NCBI RefSeq assembly: GCF_002086695.1
Contig: NZ_MVIH01000002.1
Span: 496,001-560,000 of the forward strand
Length of the DNA stretch: 64,000 bases
Direction: 5' to 3'
Source: Mycolicibacterium rhodesiae
GTDB lineage: Bacteria; Actinomycetota; Actinomycetes; Mycobacteriales; Mycobacteriaceae
Part shown: piece by piece, positions 43,001 through 53,920 of the stretch
Layout: the number at the start of each line of letters is the position of its first letter
Numbering within the stretch: position 1 is the first letter of the stretch
Translations under genes and position numbers: made by a program
Notes under the pieces: generated by a model
The model's input: the letters and a program-made list of their open reading frames with translations, nothing else
Databases searched by the model: none
What the model was told of the DNA's origin: nothing

Positions 43001-43611
43001 ACAATGAGATACAACCCCAACGTGGCGATCGCGACCATGTTGTTGACCACCGGAGCCCAGGCCGGTGGCCCGAACACATTGCGGTTGTTCAGGATTGCCA
43101 TGAACACCGACGACAGTCCGTAGAAGATGACCTGCGGCAGCAGCAGGTACGCGAACGCGGTGGTCAGCGGCTGGTTGACTTGCGGGTCCTGGCCGAGCAT
43201 CAGCCGCACGAGCAGCGGACCCGCCGCCACCGACAGGATGGTGGCGACCAGCAGCAGGGTGGTGGCCAGCGTGACCAGCCGTCGCACGAACGCTTCGCCG
43301 CCGTCGGCGTCGTCGCGCTCGGCGCGGGCCAGCACCGGGACGAAGATCGCGGTGAAGGTGGCCTCCAGCACCAGCGCCGCGATCAGGTTCGGCAGCTGGT
43401 TGGCGACGGTGAACGCACTCGACAGTGCCGCACCGAGGATCGCGGCCAACAGCACGATGCGGATGAATCCGGTGATGCGGCTGACCAGAGTGGCCAGCGC
43501 CATGCCCCAGGACCGCGACACCACCGCGGCGTCGGACAGTTCGGCGCGCACCGCGCGGGTGCGGGGACCGGGCCGGACGTAGGCGACCGGCCGACGGGGC
43601 GGCGGCGTCAT
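40069..43611 (-). CDS. murJ: Lipid II flippase MurJ fused to a pseudokinase domain
   Basis: 1180 residues. Residues ~30-560 are the polytopic MurJ/MviN flippase, moving lipid II outward. A disordered linker (~570-690) leads to a kinase-like domain (~690-945) that lacks the HRD and DFG catalytic residues. One more helix (~973-995) and an extracellular discoidin-like domain follow. In M. tuberculosis PknB phosphorylates the pseudokinase and FhaA then binds it, slowing peptidoglycan synthesis; both partners are in this window. It overlaps the upstream DUF6049 gene by four bases (43608-43611). Confidence 0.95.
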   Translation of the reverse strand: MTPPPRRPVAYVRPGPRTRAVRAELSDAAVVSRSWGMALATLVSRITGFIRIVLLAAILGAALSSAFTVANQLPNLIAALVLEATFTAIFVPVLARAERDDADGGEAFVRRLVTLATTLLLVATILSVAAGPLLVRLMLGQDPQVNQPLTTAFAYLLLPQVIFYGLSSVFMAILNNRNVFGPPAWAPVVNNMVAIATLGLYLIVPGQLSVDPVQMGNAKLLVLGIGTTLGVVAQTVVLLVAIRAERISLRPLWGVDDRLKRFGAMAGAMVLYVLISQIGLVVVNQIASTAAASGPAIYNYTWLVLMLPFGIIGVTVLTVVMPRLSRNAAADDTPAVLADLSLATRLTMVTLIPIVAFMTVGGPAMGSALFAYGKFGEVDANYLGVAISLSAFTLIPYALVLLQLRVFYAREQPWTPILIIIAITVVKIAASLVAPHLTDDKELVAGYLGLANGLGFLAGAILGYVLLQRALKPPRGTLLDLAVVRTILVTTAASLLAGLIAYVIDRLLGLKVLTEHGGGAGSLLRLVVLGVIMLPILAAVMLAARVPDAVAAWGAVKRRIARTPPQTVTSAAALDRPQVPRQFPYPEHSNSYGATGSTGKGPEVNDQPSGSPAGEPIGDATTKIPRQSADDFQPDVAPEPHDVPDVRVGSVAPTVPPKQPNADFAGDPTREPLGFESPREPAMESSAADEDTNLIPGASIAGGRYRLLVSHGGPPGLQFWQALDTALDRQVALTFVDPERTMSDEQVQEILSRTLKLSQIERPGIARVLDVANTGAGGLVVSEWIRGGSLKEVADTSPSPIGGARAVQSLAAAADAAHGAGVALSIDHPSRVRVSIEGDVALAFPATMPGATPEDDIRGIGAALYALLVDRWPLPENGVPSGLESAETDPAGEPLEPRAIDGAIPFQISAAAARSVQVGGGIRSAPTLLNLLQQATATADRTDLIEPVDPVGGPAAALPAEPADAVAQARRRRNLLIGVGVGAGILVLALIVLASVLSSIFGDVGGGLKGDQLGLNPTTSQTAADNNAASGSVVKPVKVTVFSPGGGADNPDKAELAVSGGPGTGWSTDTYTDPNPFPNFKNGVGLLLQLPQPTTVGSVSLTVPSTGTEVQIRSASSANPTTLDDTTVLTQPTAMQPGANTIQVNAKSPTSYLVVWISTMGTTDGKNKTEISGLTVKAAG

Positions 43612-45938
43612 TCGCGGCCTTCGGTCCAGGCCCGGCGCGGGCGGTCCAGGTCGGCGGGGTCGGGCTGGCCGCGGAAGCGGTGGTAGAGCCGGCGCCCGAC
43701 GAGCGCCGCCAGCACGGTGCCGCCGATCAGCGTGATCGCGAAGAGCACCTTGCCGTATGCGTTCGAGTGCACCGACAGGCGGACCGGTTCACCGAGTTGC
43801 AGCCCGTCGGGGGTGCGCAGGGTGACGTCGACGGCGACGCGCTGAGTGAAGTGCACCTCGATGGGGACTCGCAGCGGCAGGTACCCCGGCGGGATCTCCT
43901 GCTCGCCGAGATCGGTGACGGTCATCCCGGGCGGGGCATCGACCTGCAGGCGAACCCGGATCGGGACGGCCAGGTCGTTGCGCACCGCCAGCGGCAGCGG
44001 ACTGTGCTCGGTGGCCAGCGTGTACGACCCGCCGGGGTTGACGATCGTCACCGCGCCGAAAAGGTCGTTGATCGTCGTGCCGACGACTTCCAGCCTGCGC
44101 CGGGCGAGGCTGTTGCGCTCATCGGGCGGTTCGGTCTGGCTCAGGGCGCGCAGCATGTCCTCGCGCAGCGGCGCGGTGTACTGCGACCCGGTCAGCCCGG
44201 TCCGAGGATCGGTCGTGAGCGCCGCGGTCAGCCCCCACAGCCGGCCGATCTGCCCGGTGATCGTGGAGATGACGTCGTCGTCAAAGCCGCCTCGGGTGTC
44301 CTGCGACAGGTCGGGGCCGGGTCCCGGTCCGGTCTGCGCCGCCTGCGTGATCACGTCGCTCAGGGGGCGGGCGAACGCCAAGCCCGAGCGGATGGTGGTG
44401 GCCAGCGCGGTCAGCATCGACTGCGCGTCGCTGGGTTGCGGGCTCCACTTCAGCGGGGGAAGCAGAATTTGCTGGCGCGGTTCGGCGCTCGGCTGCAATC
44501 CCCGCCACAGCATGGACGCGATGGCGTCCTGACGCCGCGCGACCATCGAGTCGTGCTCGAGCGGAACGTCCAGCGACGCATCAAGATAGGTGGGCAGATC
44601 GGGGTCGGTACCGACGCCGGCCAGCGCGGCGCCGACGGCCGGGTCGAACGGCGCCATCACCACTTGCGGCGACACTCGGCGTGGGCTCACGTCGGCGATC
44701 ATCGGCTCCCCGGTCGCGGAGTCCTGGGCTGAACAGTTGGCGGCCGCGATCGCGACTGTCGGGCCCTGGCCGCCGAGCAGGTCGACCGCGGCGGGCGTCA
44801 GCGGGCCGTCGCCCAGGACCGTCGCACCGCGCAACGACGCGATGCCCAGGATCTGATCGATGATGTCGCTGCCGCTGACGGTTGCCGCGGCGTTGAGCCC
44901 GGCATCCCCGACCCGCTGTAGCGCGCCGAGATCGGCCTGCGCGTACGGCGTTGACGTGACGCACATCCGCTTGGCCAGGGCGCGCAACCTGTCCAGCCAG
45001 GCCGCCGCGGCGGCCTGTCCGGTACCGGGATGCGAGGCGGCGCCGAGCCCGTCGGGCGAGTCGGAGACGACGTAGCCCGCGGTCATCGCGTTGACGGTGA
45101 CCAGGAGGTCCGGGTCGACCGCCAGGCACAGCGCTCGCGCGGTATCCCCGCCGGGATCCACCGGGGGGCTGGTGGCGAAATCGACCGCCGACAGCAGCGA
45201 GTCCAGCCGGCCACCGGCGGCCAGCGACACGGCCAGGTCGTCGTTCATCAACCGCACCGGTGTGCTGCCGCCCGGCACCCCGGGGGCCAGCCTCGGCTTG
45301 TCGGCGAGCGGCCACAGCATGGTCACCGCAACAGGTTTGGTGGTATCCGGAGGGACGACGTCGGTGAAGGCGTCCGCCGGGGCGCTGGCCGCGTCGGGCG
45401 GCACACCCAAGACCGGCAACAAGAAGCGGGCGTCATCGAGGCGGGCGGCGTCGCCGTAGTCCGGGGTGCCGTTGATGTTGACCAGCAGCGGGTACACCCC
45501 GGGCTGTTCGACGTCCAGTGACGGCGCGGCGCGCGAGCGGAGCGGATAACTGAAGGTGAATCCGACCGCCTGGCCGCGCTGCATCTCGGGCGAGATGGCG
45601 GTGAATTCGCCGACGGGCTGGAATTGGTCGTTGGCTCCGCCGAGATTGGTGCGCAGTCCCGCCGAGGAGGTCACCGCGGGCGCGTGTTCGAGGCGGGCGA
45701 CGACGTCGCGCACCGGACGGTCGCCGACGTTGGTGACGGTGCCGGTGACGGTGACGGTCGGCTCGCTGGTGGTGGTGATGAGATCCGGGGTGACGCTGTC
45801 CACCCGCACGTGCAGGAAGGGCGCCGACCCGGGCTCGCCGGCGGCGGCCGGCGCGGTCGTTGGCATCGCGAGCAAGGCAAGGAAACCGAGGACCAGCACG
45901 ATCCGGGGCAGCTTGCCGACCCGCCTCGGCATGGTCAC
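43608..45938 (-). CDS. Large secreted/membrane protein, DUF6049 (Rv3909-like)
   Basis: 776 residues, GTG start at 45938 overlapping the mutT4 stop. A signal peptide (~1-33, [17 protein letters not shown]) leads to a long extracytoplasmic region and one C-terminal helix ([20 protein letters not shown]), so it is anchored in the membrane with its bulk outside. The first part after the signal looks like an immunoglobulin-like beta domain ([16 protein letters not shown]). The gene always precedes murJ in mycobacteria, which suggests a cell-wall role; no enzyme motif was recognised. Confidence 0.85.
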   Translation of the reverse strand: MTMPRRVGKLPRIVLVLGFLALLAMPTTAPAAAGEPGSAPFLHVRVDSVTPDLITTTSEPTVTVTGTVTNVGDRPVRDVVARLEHAPAVTSSAGLRTNLGGANDQFQPVGEFTAISPEMQRGQAVGFTFSYPLRSRAAPSLDVEQPGVYPLLVNINGTPDYGDAARLDDARFLLPVLGVPPDAASAPADAFTDVVPPDTTKPVAVTMLWPLADKPRLAPGVPGGSTPVRLMNDDLAVSLAAGGRLDSLLSAVDFATSPPVDPGGDTARALCLAVDPDLLVTVNAMTAGYVVSDSPDGLGAASHPGTGQAAAAAWLDRLRALAKRMCVTSTPYAQADLGALQRVGDAGLNAAATVSGSDIIDQILGIASLRGATVLGDGPLTPAAVDLLGGQGPTVAIAAANCSAQDSATGEPMIADVSPRRVSPQVVMAPFDPAVGAALAGVGTDPDLPTYLDASLDVPLEHDSMVARRQDAIASMLWRGLQPSAEPRQQILLPPLKWSPQPSDAQSMLTALATTIRSGLAFARPLSDVITQAAQTGPGPGPDLSQDTRGGFDDDVISTITGQIGRLWGLTAALTTDPRTGLTGSQYTAPLREDMLRALSQTEPPDERNSLARRRLEVVGTTINDLFGAVTIVNPGGSYTLATEHSPLPLAVRNDLAVPIRVRLQVDAPPGMTVTDLGEQEIPPGYLPLRVPIEVHFTQRVAVDVTLRTPDGLQLGEPVRLSVHSNAYGKVLFAITLIGGTVLAALVGRRLYHRFRGQPDPADLDRPRRAWTEGRE

Positions 45939-46729
45939 GTTCCCGGTCCGCAGCCGTTCGTGCGCGGGCCGGATTGACGCGGTCCTGAGTCGTCCGAGCG
46001 ACGGTTGCGGGTGTGGGAATGCGTCTGGGGGCGCCGGCGAGGGGTGGTGCGCGGCAGCGGCGGCAGCGCGGCGACACCGTCGGACTGCAGGAGTTGGATC
46101 AGTTCGCCGGCGACTTCGGCGAGTCGGCGTTCGTCGGCGTAGGCCAGTCGGTTCGGCAGTTCACCGACCGGAACCCAGGCCACCTCGGTGACTTCGACGT
46201 CTTCGTCGCACAGTTCACCGCCGGAGAACTGCATGAGGTAGTGGTGCACCGTCTTGTGGACCCGGCGGCCTTCGGTGACGAACCAGTAGTCGATGCTGCC
46301 GAGCGCGGCCAGGACCTGCCCGCGGATACCGGTCTCCTCGGCGACCTCGCGGATGGCGGTTTCCTCGGCGGTCTCACCCTGTTCGATGTGGCCCTTCGGC
46401 AGTGACCAGAGCATCCGCCCGCGCCGGTCGACCCGCCCGATGAGGGCGGCCACCTGAGCTTCGGGCGGCCCGTTGATGCCGTCGATGACCAGTCCGCCCG
46501 CCGAGGTTTCGTGGACGGTGCGCAGCCGCGCGGGCGTCCGACGGGGGCGGCCCGGTTTGCCCGGTCGGGGCGCACCGTTGCTGCCGTTGACGGCGGGGGA
46601 TGCGGTGGCGTTGTCCGAGGTTTCGGTGGCGCCGGAGTCCGCCGGGGTGGAATTTGCCGGACCGGCCGCGCGACGGCCGCGGCGACGCCCTCGGCGCCGT
46701 CGTGGTTTGGCCTGTTCGCCGTCCGACAC
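45935..46729 (-). CDS. mutT4: Nudix hydrolase MutT4
   Basis: 264 residues from GTG 46729 (family start [17 protein letters not shown]). The Arg-rich N-terminus and Arg/Pro-rich tail flank a Nudix domain with the complete box ([14 protein letters not shown] then REVAEETGI). MutT4 in mycobacteria hydrolyses nucleotide-type diphosphates; the exact substrate here is not shown by sequence. A TACTAT -10 element lies seven bases before the GTG, so the mRNA is probably leaderless. It starts the mutT4-DUF6049-murJ run, and is divergent from pcnA. Confidence 0.9.
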   Translation of the reverse strand: MSDGEQAKPRRRRGRRRGRRAAGPANSTPADSGATETSDNATASPAVNGSNGAPRPGKPGRPRRTPARLRTVHETSAGGLVIDGINGPPEAQVAALIGRVDRRGRMLWSLPKGHIEQGETAEETAIREVAEETGIRGQVLAALGSIDYWFVTEGRRVHKTVHHYLMQFSGGELCDEDVEVTEVAWVPVGELPNRLAYADERRLAEVAGELIQLLQSDGVAALPPLPRTTPRRRPQTHSHTRNRRSDDSGPRQSGPRTNGCGPGT

Positions 46730-46736
46730 CCAAGCG

Positions 46737-46742
46737 ATAGTA
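46737..46742 (-). promoter_or_regulatory. mutT4 -10 element (leaderless mRNA)
   Basis: TACTAT on the minus strand, with seven bases to the GTG at 46729. Transcription would begin at or next to the start codon, and no ribosome site is present. Confidence 0.5.
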
Positions 46743-46787
46743 GCTGGCACACCGATGGCGTCCCGACCGCACTCGCCGGTACACGAC

Positions 46788-46793
46788 TAGGCT
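46788..46793 (+). promoter_or_regulatory. pcnA -10 element (leaderless mRNA)
   Basis: TAGGCT with eight bases to the GTG at 46802; no ribosome site. It faces the mutT4 promoter in the 72-bp shared gap. Confidence 0.5.
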
Positions 46794-46801
46794 TCTGCCA
46801 C

Positions 46802-48262
<1,461 letters not shown>

Positions 48263-48269
48263 GGTAGGT

Positions 48270-48782
48270 ATGGACTACTGCCTGGGGCATGGGGACGGCA
48301 CGGCGGCGATGTTCAGCGGTCACCCCGAGGTGGACGTCGACGGTGACGGCGACCTCGACGGGGTGCGCCTCGACCTCGACGGCGACGGCGCCTTCGATGA
48401 TGCACTGGCCGATTTCGACGACGACGGTCTGGCCGACCATGCTGCCGTCGACCTCGATAACGATGCCGCGGAGCACGTATTCACCGACGACGGGTCGGGG
48501 ACATGGGCGATGACTCCGGCCGGCCCGGCCGGCCCGCTGCGCTGGTTCGGTCTCGACGGCGTCGAGCACACGGCGGCCGGGCCGATCGATTTCGACGGGG
48601 ACGGGCGGCCGGACCGGGTGCTGGACGTCGACCACGACGGGTTGGCCGATCGGGCACTGCGCAGCGGGCCCGGCGGCGGATTCGACACCGGTTACGTCGA
48701 CACCGACGGGGATGGCCGCTGGGACGTCACGTTCGTCGACTCCGACGGTGACGGATTCTCCGACGACGCAGGCCCGGTGTAG
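48270..48782 (+). CDS. Asp-rich calcium-binding-type repeat protein (Rv3906c-like)
   Basis: 170 residues starting MDYCLGHGDGTAAMFSGH. Most of it is tandem acidic repeats of the form D-x-D-G-D-G-x-x-D (VDVDGDGDLDGV, LDLDGDGAFDDA, IDFDGDGRPDRV, VDTDGDGRWDV, VDSDGDGFSDD), like EF-hand/type-3 thrombospondin calcium loops. There is no signal peptide, so if it binds calcium it would do so in the cytoplasm or after type VII-like export. It follows pcnA by 7 bp and its last 91 bases overlap the end of the GGDEF-EAL gene on the opposite strand. Confidence 0.8.
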   Translation: MDYCLGHGDGTAAMFSGHPEVDVDGDGDLDGVRLDLDGDGAFDDALADFDDDGLADHAAVDLDNDAAEHVFTDDGSGTWAMTPAGPAGPLRWFGLDGVEHTAAGPIDFDGDGRPDRVLDVDHDGLADRALRSGPGGGFDTGYVDTDGDGRWDVTFVDSDGDGFSDDAGPV

Positions 48783-51160
48783 TCGCCGTCCGACGGCACC
48801 GTGCACACCCCGCCCGACTCGAGCAGCGCTCGGGCGGCGTCCCACAGCACGGGGTGGTGATAGAGGAAGCCCTGCCCCTTGTCGGCGCCGAGATCCAGCA
48901 AGGTGTCGCGCTCGGCGACGGTCTCGATGCCTTCCACCACCAGGTCCAGCGACAGCGCGCTGGCCAAAGCGACCACCGACTGGACGACCGCGCGTTGCTT
49001 GTCGTCGCCCTCGTCGAGGGCGGCGGCGAACGAGCGGTCGAGCTTGATCTGATCGACGGGCAGCGTGCGCAGCTGGGTCAGCGACGAATAGCCCGTGCCG
49101 AAATCGTCCAGGGAGACGCGGACGCCGGCCTCGCGCAGCCGGGCCAGGGTCGGGTGCGCCACCCGCAGGTCGACCAGCGCGTGTTCGGTGAGTTCGATCA
49201 TGAGTGTCTCGGGCGGCAAGCCGGCCGCCGCCAGCATCTGCAGCACCTCTTCGGCGAAGCCGGCTTCCCGCACCTGGCGAGGTGACACGTTGACCGACAT
49301 GGTCAGGTCGAGCGCCAGCCCGTCGGCGCGCCACTGGGCGAGGGTCTGGATGGTTTCGCGCAGCACCCAGCGGCCGATCTCGACGATCATGCCGTTGTCC
49401 TCGGCCAGCGGGATGAACGCACCGGGGTACAGGACGGGCAGTCCGGGGCGGTGCCATTGCAGCAACATCTCGAAGCCGGTGATCACTCCGGTGTCGAGCA
49501 CGACGATCGGTTGGGCGGAGACCCGCAGCTCGCCACGCTCCACGGCGTGCCGCAGTGCGGCGTCCAGGTCCAGGCGCTGGGCGACCTCGGCTTCGAGCGT
49601 CGAGTCGAAGACGTTGATGTGGTGGCCGTCGGTGAGCTTGGCCCGGTACATCGCCACGTCGGCTTCCCGCATCAGCTCGTGACCGGAGACGGTGGATTCG
49701 TCGGCGAAGGTGATGCCGATGGAGACGTCGACGAACGCTTCCTTGCCGTCGATGGTGTACGGCACGCTGAGTGCGGTGCGGATTCGTTCGGCCAATGCGA
49801 GGGCCTGCGCGCGGTCCGGCAGTTCCGGGCAGAGCACCACGAACTCGTCGCCGCCAAGGCGTGCCACGGTATCGCTTTCGCGCACGGTCGCCGACAGCCG
49901 CCGGGCCGCCTCGATCAGCAGCTGGTCTCCGCCGGCATGCCCGATCGAGTCGTTGACCATCTTGAAGCGGTCCAGATCGCAGAAAAGCAGCGCCAGCGGC
50001 GTTCCGCGGCGGCGGGACAGCAGCAGGCTTTTCGACAGCCGGGTGAGCAGCAGGCTGCGGTTGGCCAGGCCGGTGAGGGCGTCGTGGCTGGCTTGGTAGG
50101 ACAGCCGGCGCGCGGACGCATCGCGTTCGAGCGACAGCACCGCCAGGTCCCGGCACCGCACCAGGGCGGTGTGGGCGAGTTCGTCGAGGGCTTCGGGGTC
50201 GCCGAACACCTGGAGCGTCCCTGACCCGTCGACGTTGTCGGTGACGACGCCGGCCCACGCCGGCGTGCCCGACACGTCGGCGCCCGGCGGGTAGATGACT
50301 GTGCGCCTGCCGATCGACAGTCGGACGGCTGGTGCCCCGGACACGTCGGCGGCCAGCTGCACGATCTGGCGCAGGACCGATGACACCGGGCCAGCGGTGG
50401 CGATGCGCTCCAGGATCTGCGCCTGGCCGCGTTCCAGCGCGGAAACGCGATCGAGGCGGAATTCGGTCTGGCGCAGCACTTCTCGCTCGTCATCGAAAGC
50501 CTCTCGGGCGCTTCGGTATTGGCGCACCACATTGGCTGCAACCCACCACAGCAGAATCCCGGCGAGGATCAGGGCGGCGATCAGCATGGTCAGCTGGACC
50601 ACCCGGCCGCGCAGCAGGTTCCGCTCGGCGAGGCGATCCATCCGGTGCTGTTCGATCTGGTTGTCGGCGGCCAGCTCGTGTGCCCGCTCGGAGAGGGCCT
50701 CGGAGAGCGGCAGGATGGCGCCGGCCCAGCGGTCGCGTTGCCCGACGGGCAGCAGACCGGGCGGCGCCTTGGCAACCACCGCGTCCAGTGCGGCAAGTGC
50801 GGTGCGGTAGTCGGGGCTCGTGCTGTCGCCGGCGGTCACACCGTTGGCCGCGATCACCCGCAGGCGCTGAGCCAGCATCGCCCTGGCGAGCTGGACGTCG
50901 CGCCGGGGAACGACGCCGAGCAGATACCGCTGTGCGCGGTCGATGTAGGTGAGCGAATCGCGCACGGTGAAAAACGTGTTGGTGGTCGCGGCTTCGCTGC
51001 GGGCGCTGTGCCGGCTGTACGCGTTCTGGTCGGCCGAGGACTGAAAGCCGATCGCGACCAGCGCGATGAGCAGCAGCACCAGCACAGCTGCCACAATCTG
51101 CTGGCCGCGGTTGAGGGTCAGCCGAGGGCCGGGCGGGGTGAGCCAGCGGTCGGTGATCAC
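48692..51160 (-). CDS. Membrane GGDEF-EAL protein (cyclic di-GMP synthesis/breakdown)
   Basis: 822 residues. Two helices (~20-40 and ~190-212) bracket an extracytoplasmic helical sensor of ~150 residues. A HAMP/coiled linker and a GAF-like region (~230-370) follow. The GGDEF domain at ~435 has an intact RLGGDEF and an RxxD inhibitory site (RESD). The EAL domain has EML at 564-566 in place of EAL but keeps the glutamate, DDFGTGYSSL, the KLD of QIKLDRSF and VEGIET, so phosphodiesterase activity is plausible. The start overlaps the stop of the lipoprotein gene upstream (51157-51160). Which activity dominates cannot be told from sequence. Confidence 0.9.
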   Translation of the reverse strand: MITDRWLTPPGPRLTLNRGQQIVAAVLVLLLIALVAIGFQSSADQNAYSRHSARSEAATTNTFFTVRDSLTYIDRAQRYLLGVVPRRDVQLARAMLAQRLRVIAANGVTAGDSTSPDYRTALAALDAVVAKAPPGLLPVGQRDRWAGAILPLSEALSERAHELAADNQIEQHRMDRLAERNLLRGRVVQLTMLIAALILAGILLWWVAANVVRQYRSAREAFDDEREVLRQTEFRLDRVSALERGQAQILERIATAGPVSSVLRQIVQLAADVSGAPAVRLSIGRRTVIYPPGADVSGTPAWAGVVTDNVDGSGTLQVFGDPEALDELAHTALVRCRDLAVLSLERDASARRLSYQASHDALTGLANRSLLLTRLSKSLLLSRRRGTPLALLFCDLDRFKMVNDSIGHAGGDQLLIEAARRLSATVRESDTVARLGGDEFVVLCPELPDRAQALALAERIRTALSVPYTIDGKEAFVDVSIGITFADESTVSGHELMREADVAMYRAKLTDGHHINVFDSTLEAEVAQRLDLDAALRHAVERGELRVSAQPIVVLDTGVITGFEMLLQWHRPGLPVLYPGAFIPLAEDNGMIVEIGRWVLRETIQTLAQWRADGLALDLTMSVNVSPRQVREAGFAEEVLQMLAAAGLPPETLMIELTEHALVDLRVAHPTLARLREAGVRVSLDDFGTGYSSLTQLRTLPVDQIKLDRSFAAALDEGDDKQRAVVQSVVALASALSLDLVVEGIETVAERDTLLDLGADKGQGFLYHHPVLWDAARALLESGGVCTVPSDGDYTGPASSENPSPSESTNVTSQRPSPSVST

Positions 51161-51732
51161 GGGCCGCCCGGATGCTTCACCGTGATCGAGGTCAGGCTCC
51201 AGTTCCAGGCTTCGAGCACCGACGACAGCGGGGTGCGGTCGGGGAAGACGATCCGGATGGGGCCGCCCTGCTCGTAGGGAATGGGTGCGCCGTCACGTTC
51301 GGTGGCGATCAGGGCCTGCGATTCGATCATCGGTTTGACGACGCTGACGTAGTGGTAGTGGTCGATCGCATCGGTGTCGATCGTTGCGGTATCGGCGATT
51401 CCGGCTTTGGCGAGCACGATGGCCAGCGGCACACCGCTGTAGGTCTCGCGCTTGTTGACAAAGGGTTCGTCGATCGAGATCGTCGCGTTGCCCATGGCAT
51501 TCAGTTGGTCGATGGTCAGGGACAGCGACGTCGTCCCGCCCGTCACGGTGAGCACCGGTGCGCCCGGAGCGGGCGGGTCCACGGTCCCGGCGGCGTAGGG
51601 GTTGCGTCCCTGACCGGATGCCGATTCCGCTGCGGCCGAGGAGGGGTGGTCCAGGGAGGGTCCGGTCGTGCACCCGCCGACCGCAATCCCTACCGTCCCC
51701 GCCGCGATGGCGGCCAGGAGGCGGTTGCGCAT
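51157..51732 (-). CDS. Lipoprotein with molybdopterin-oxidoreductase-like fold, partner of GGDEF-EAL
   Basis: 191 residues from ATG 51732. The signal peptide ends in a lipobox (IAVGGC), giving a lipid-anchored outer protein. The mature part (TVTGGTTSLSLTIDQLNAM, YSGVPLAIVLAKAGI, ESQALIATERDGAPIPYEQGG) resembles the non-catalytic, cofactor-less relatives of the sulfite-oxidase-type molybdopterin fold; the conserved cysteine for the cofactor is not seen. Translational overlap with the GGDEF-EAL gene suggests that it senses something outside and signals through that protein's extracytoplasmic domain. This functional link is inference. Confidence 0.7.
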   Translation of the reverse strand: MRNRLLAAIAAGTVGIAVGGCTTGPSLDHPSSAAAESASGQGRNPYAAGTVDPPAPGAPVLTVTGGTTSLSLTIDQLNAMGNATISIDEPFVNKRETYSGVPLAIVLAKAGIADTATIDTDAIDHYHYVSVVKPMIESQALIATERDGAPIPYEQGGPIRIVFPDRTPLSSVLEAWNWSLTSITVKHPGGP

Positions 51733-51774
51733 GATGGGCGATGATACTGCCCAAAGCAAAGATCGGCCGGTACG

Positions 51775-52548
51775 TCAGCGTCCTTGGCCGGGCGGCCCGG
51801 CGAAGGCTTGCGCGATGCCGAGCCACCGTGCGGCATCGGCTCCTTCGGCGACTATGTCGAGCTCGCGGCTCGGCCTGCGCTGGGTGACCAGGTAGCAGAA
51901 GTCACGCGCCGACCCGGTTACGCGTTGGGCCGCGTTCTCGGGTCCCCACGCCCAGCAGCTCCCGTCGGGCGCCGTCAGTTCGACGCGGAACGGGTCGGCC
52001 GGCGGGGTGAGTCCGTGCACGGTGAACGCGAAGTCGCGGGTGCGCACACCGAGGTGGGCGATCGACTTCAGCCGCGCCGACGGCGCGACCGCGACACCGA
52101 GACTGTCGGCCACGTCCAGGCCGTGCGCCCAGGTTTCCATCAGCCGGGCGGTGGCCATCGACGGTGCGCTCATCGGCGGCCCGAACCAGACCAGCTTGCG
52201 GCCGTCGGCCACCCCGCGCAGCGCGGCGTGCAGCTGCGTGCGGGTGTCTCGCCATTGCGCCAGTAGTTCAACGGGCGGGGTGAGCGCCAACTCTTCGGCG
52301 GCCTTGTCGACGAAGCCCGTCGGGTCGGCCTGGGCCGCGGCGAGCAGGGCGCCGAACGCGGGTTCGTCGGTGATCGACAGCAGCGACGCCCGATCGGTCC
52401 ACAGCAGATGCGCGATCTGGTGGGCGATGGTCCAGCCGGGCGCCGGTGTGGACCGCGCCCAGCCGGACGGGTCCAGCGGCGCGACGAGGGCGTCGAGCGC
52501 GTCGCTCTCGTCACGCAGGTCGTCGATGATGGGGTCCGCGGCTGCCAT
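51775..52548 (-). CDS. TIGR03084/DinB-like metal-binding protein (Rv0036c-like)
   Basis: 257 residues. The N-terminal four-helix DinB/maleylpyruvate-isomerase-like domain has the metal-binding histidines in [15 protein letters not shown] and [16 protein letters not shown]-terminal domain of ~70 residues follows. Homologues take part in mycothiol-dependent reactions in some actinobacteria, but no substrate is known for this subgroup. It lies 29 bp after the MFS gene on the same strand. Confidence 0.85.
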   Translation of the reverse strand: MAAADPIIDDLRDESDALDALVAPLDPSGWARSTPAPGWTIAHQIAHLLWTDRASLLSITDEPAFGALLAAAQADPTGFVDKAAEELALTPPVELLAQWRDTRTQLHAALRGVADGRKLVWFGPPMSAPSMATARLMETWAHGLDVADSLGVAVAPSARLKSIAHLGVRTRDFAFTVHGLTPPADPFRVELTAPDGSCWAWGPENAAQRVTGSARDFCYLVTQRRPSRELDIVAEGADAARWLGIAQAFAGPPGQGR

Positions 52549-52577
52549 GGGACGAACCTAGTCCCATCCTTGGAAAC

Positions 52578-53849
52578 TCAGGTGCGACGCCCGACCGCGC
52601 TGTGCACTGCCAGGCCGAGCAGATAGACCGCCGACCCGACCAATGCCAAGACGGGGGAGCGGCCGTCGGCCGGGACCACCGCCGCGGCGACTGTGATCGC
52701 TGCGATGAACGAAATCCAGAACAACGAATCCTGCACGGCGAACACGTGTCCGCGCAGCGCGTCGTCGACGTCGATCTGCATGGCGGTGTCGGCGCACAGC
52801 TTGACCATCTGGCCGGCCAGTCCGAGCAGGAACCCGCACACGATCATCACCACCAACTGCAGGGTGGCGCCGGCCAGTTGGATGACGGCCGCACACACCA
52901 GCGCCCCGTTGGCGGTCGCGTACCGGCCCCACCGCTTGATCGACATCGGGGTCAGCACATTGGCCAGGAACGCGCCGAGGCCGGTGGCCGCGACGAAGAT
53001 GACGGCGGTGCCCAGACCACCGACGGCCTGGGTGTCGCTGTGCCGCACGATGACCAGGACCAGCAGGGTGTTGATGCCGAACACCATCCGGTGGCTGGCC
53101 AGGCCGGAGAGCGTGGCCGCGACGGTGGGCGTGTTCAGTACCGTGCGTGCGCCGTAGATCCACCCGGTGGTGACGGCGTAGAACACCGAACCGTGCACGG
53201 CGCGGGCGGTGTCGTCCGGCCCGAGCACGTGCCGCGGAAAGCGCAGTGACAGCACGAACGCGACCGCGATCGGCACCGCCACCATCGACATGATGGTGGC
53301 CGCGCCCGCGTCGCCCGAGCCGAACAGCCAGCGCGGCAACAGCATGAAGTTCGCGCCGAGGAACGTGGCGGTGGCTCCGGTGGCGGTGGCGACGGAGTTC
53401 ATCACGACGACCGACTGGCGGGGCACGACGTGCGGTAGCGCCGCCGACAACCCGGAGGTGACGAACCGGCTGAACCCGTTGACGATCAGCGCGCCGCACA
53501 GCACGGTCAGGTCGCTGGCCCCGACGGCCAGCAGCACCGCGACGCCGACCACCAACAGCAGCCTGGCGAGGTTCGCCGCGACCAGGACCGCCCGGCGATC
53601 CCAGCGATCCAGCAGTGCTCCGGCGAACGGGCCGACGATCGAGTACGGCAGGAACAGCACCGCGAACGCGCCTGCCACCGCCCACGGGTCGGCGGCCCGT
53701 TCCGGGTTGAACAACAGCCCGCCGGCGAGCCCGGCTTGAAACAGCCCGTCGCCGAACTGGCTGGCGGTCCGCAACTCGAGCAACCGCCAGAACTCGGGCA
53801 GGCTGCGCACGGATCGCCAGAGCGAACCGGGTGCGCGGGCGTCGACCAT
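52578..53849 (-). CDS. Major facilitator superfamily transporter (Rv0037c-like)
   Basis: 423 residues from ATG 53849; a GTG at 53873 would add eight. About twelve hydrophobic segments are present, with the MFS loop motif in [15 protein letters not shown] between helices 2 and 3. The substrate is not identifiable; the fold resembles drug or lipid efflux permeases of the ENTS-like group. It is divergent from yqgE with a 71-bp shared gap. Confidence 0.85.
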   Translation of the reverse strand: MVDARAPGSLWRSVRSLPEFWRLLELRTASQFGDGLFQAGLAGGLLFNPERAADPWAVAGAFAVLFLPYSIVGPFAGALLDRWDRRAVLVAANLARLLLVVGVAVLLAVGASDLTVLCGALIVNGFSRFVTSGLSAALPHVVPRQSVVVMNSVATATGATATFLGANFMLLPRWLFGSGDAGAATIMSMVAVPIAVAFVLSLRFPRHVLGPDDTARAVHGSVFYAVTTGWIYGARTVLNTPTVAATLSGLASHRMVFGINTLLVLVIVRHSDTQAVGGLGTAVIFVAATGLGAFLANVLTPMSIKRWGRYATANGALVCAAVIQLAGATLQLVVMIVCGFLLGLAGQMVKLCADTAMQIDVDDALRGHVFAVQDSLFWISFIAAITVAAAVVPADGRSPVLALVGSAVYLLGLAVHSAVGRRT

Positions 53850-53920
53850 CGGACCAACAGTACAAATATCCACACGCGCCCGTTACCACAGCAACACCTA
53901 GCTGATGCCATGATGGTGGG

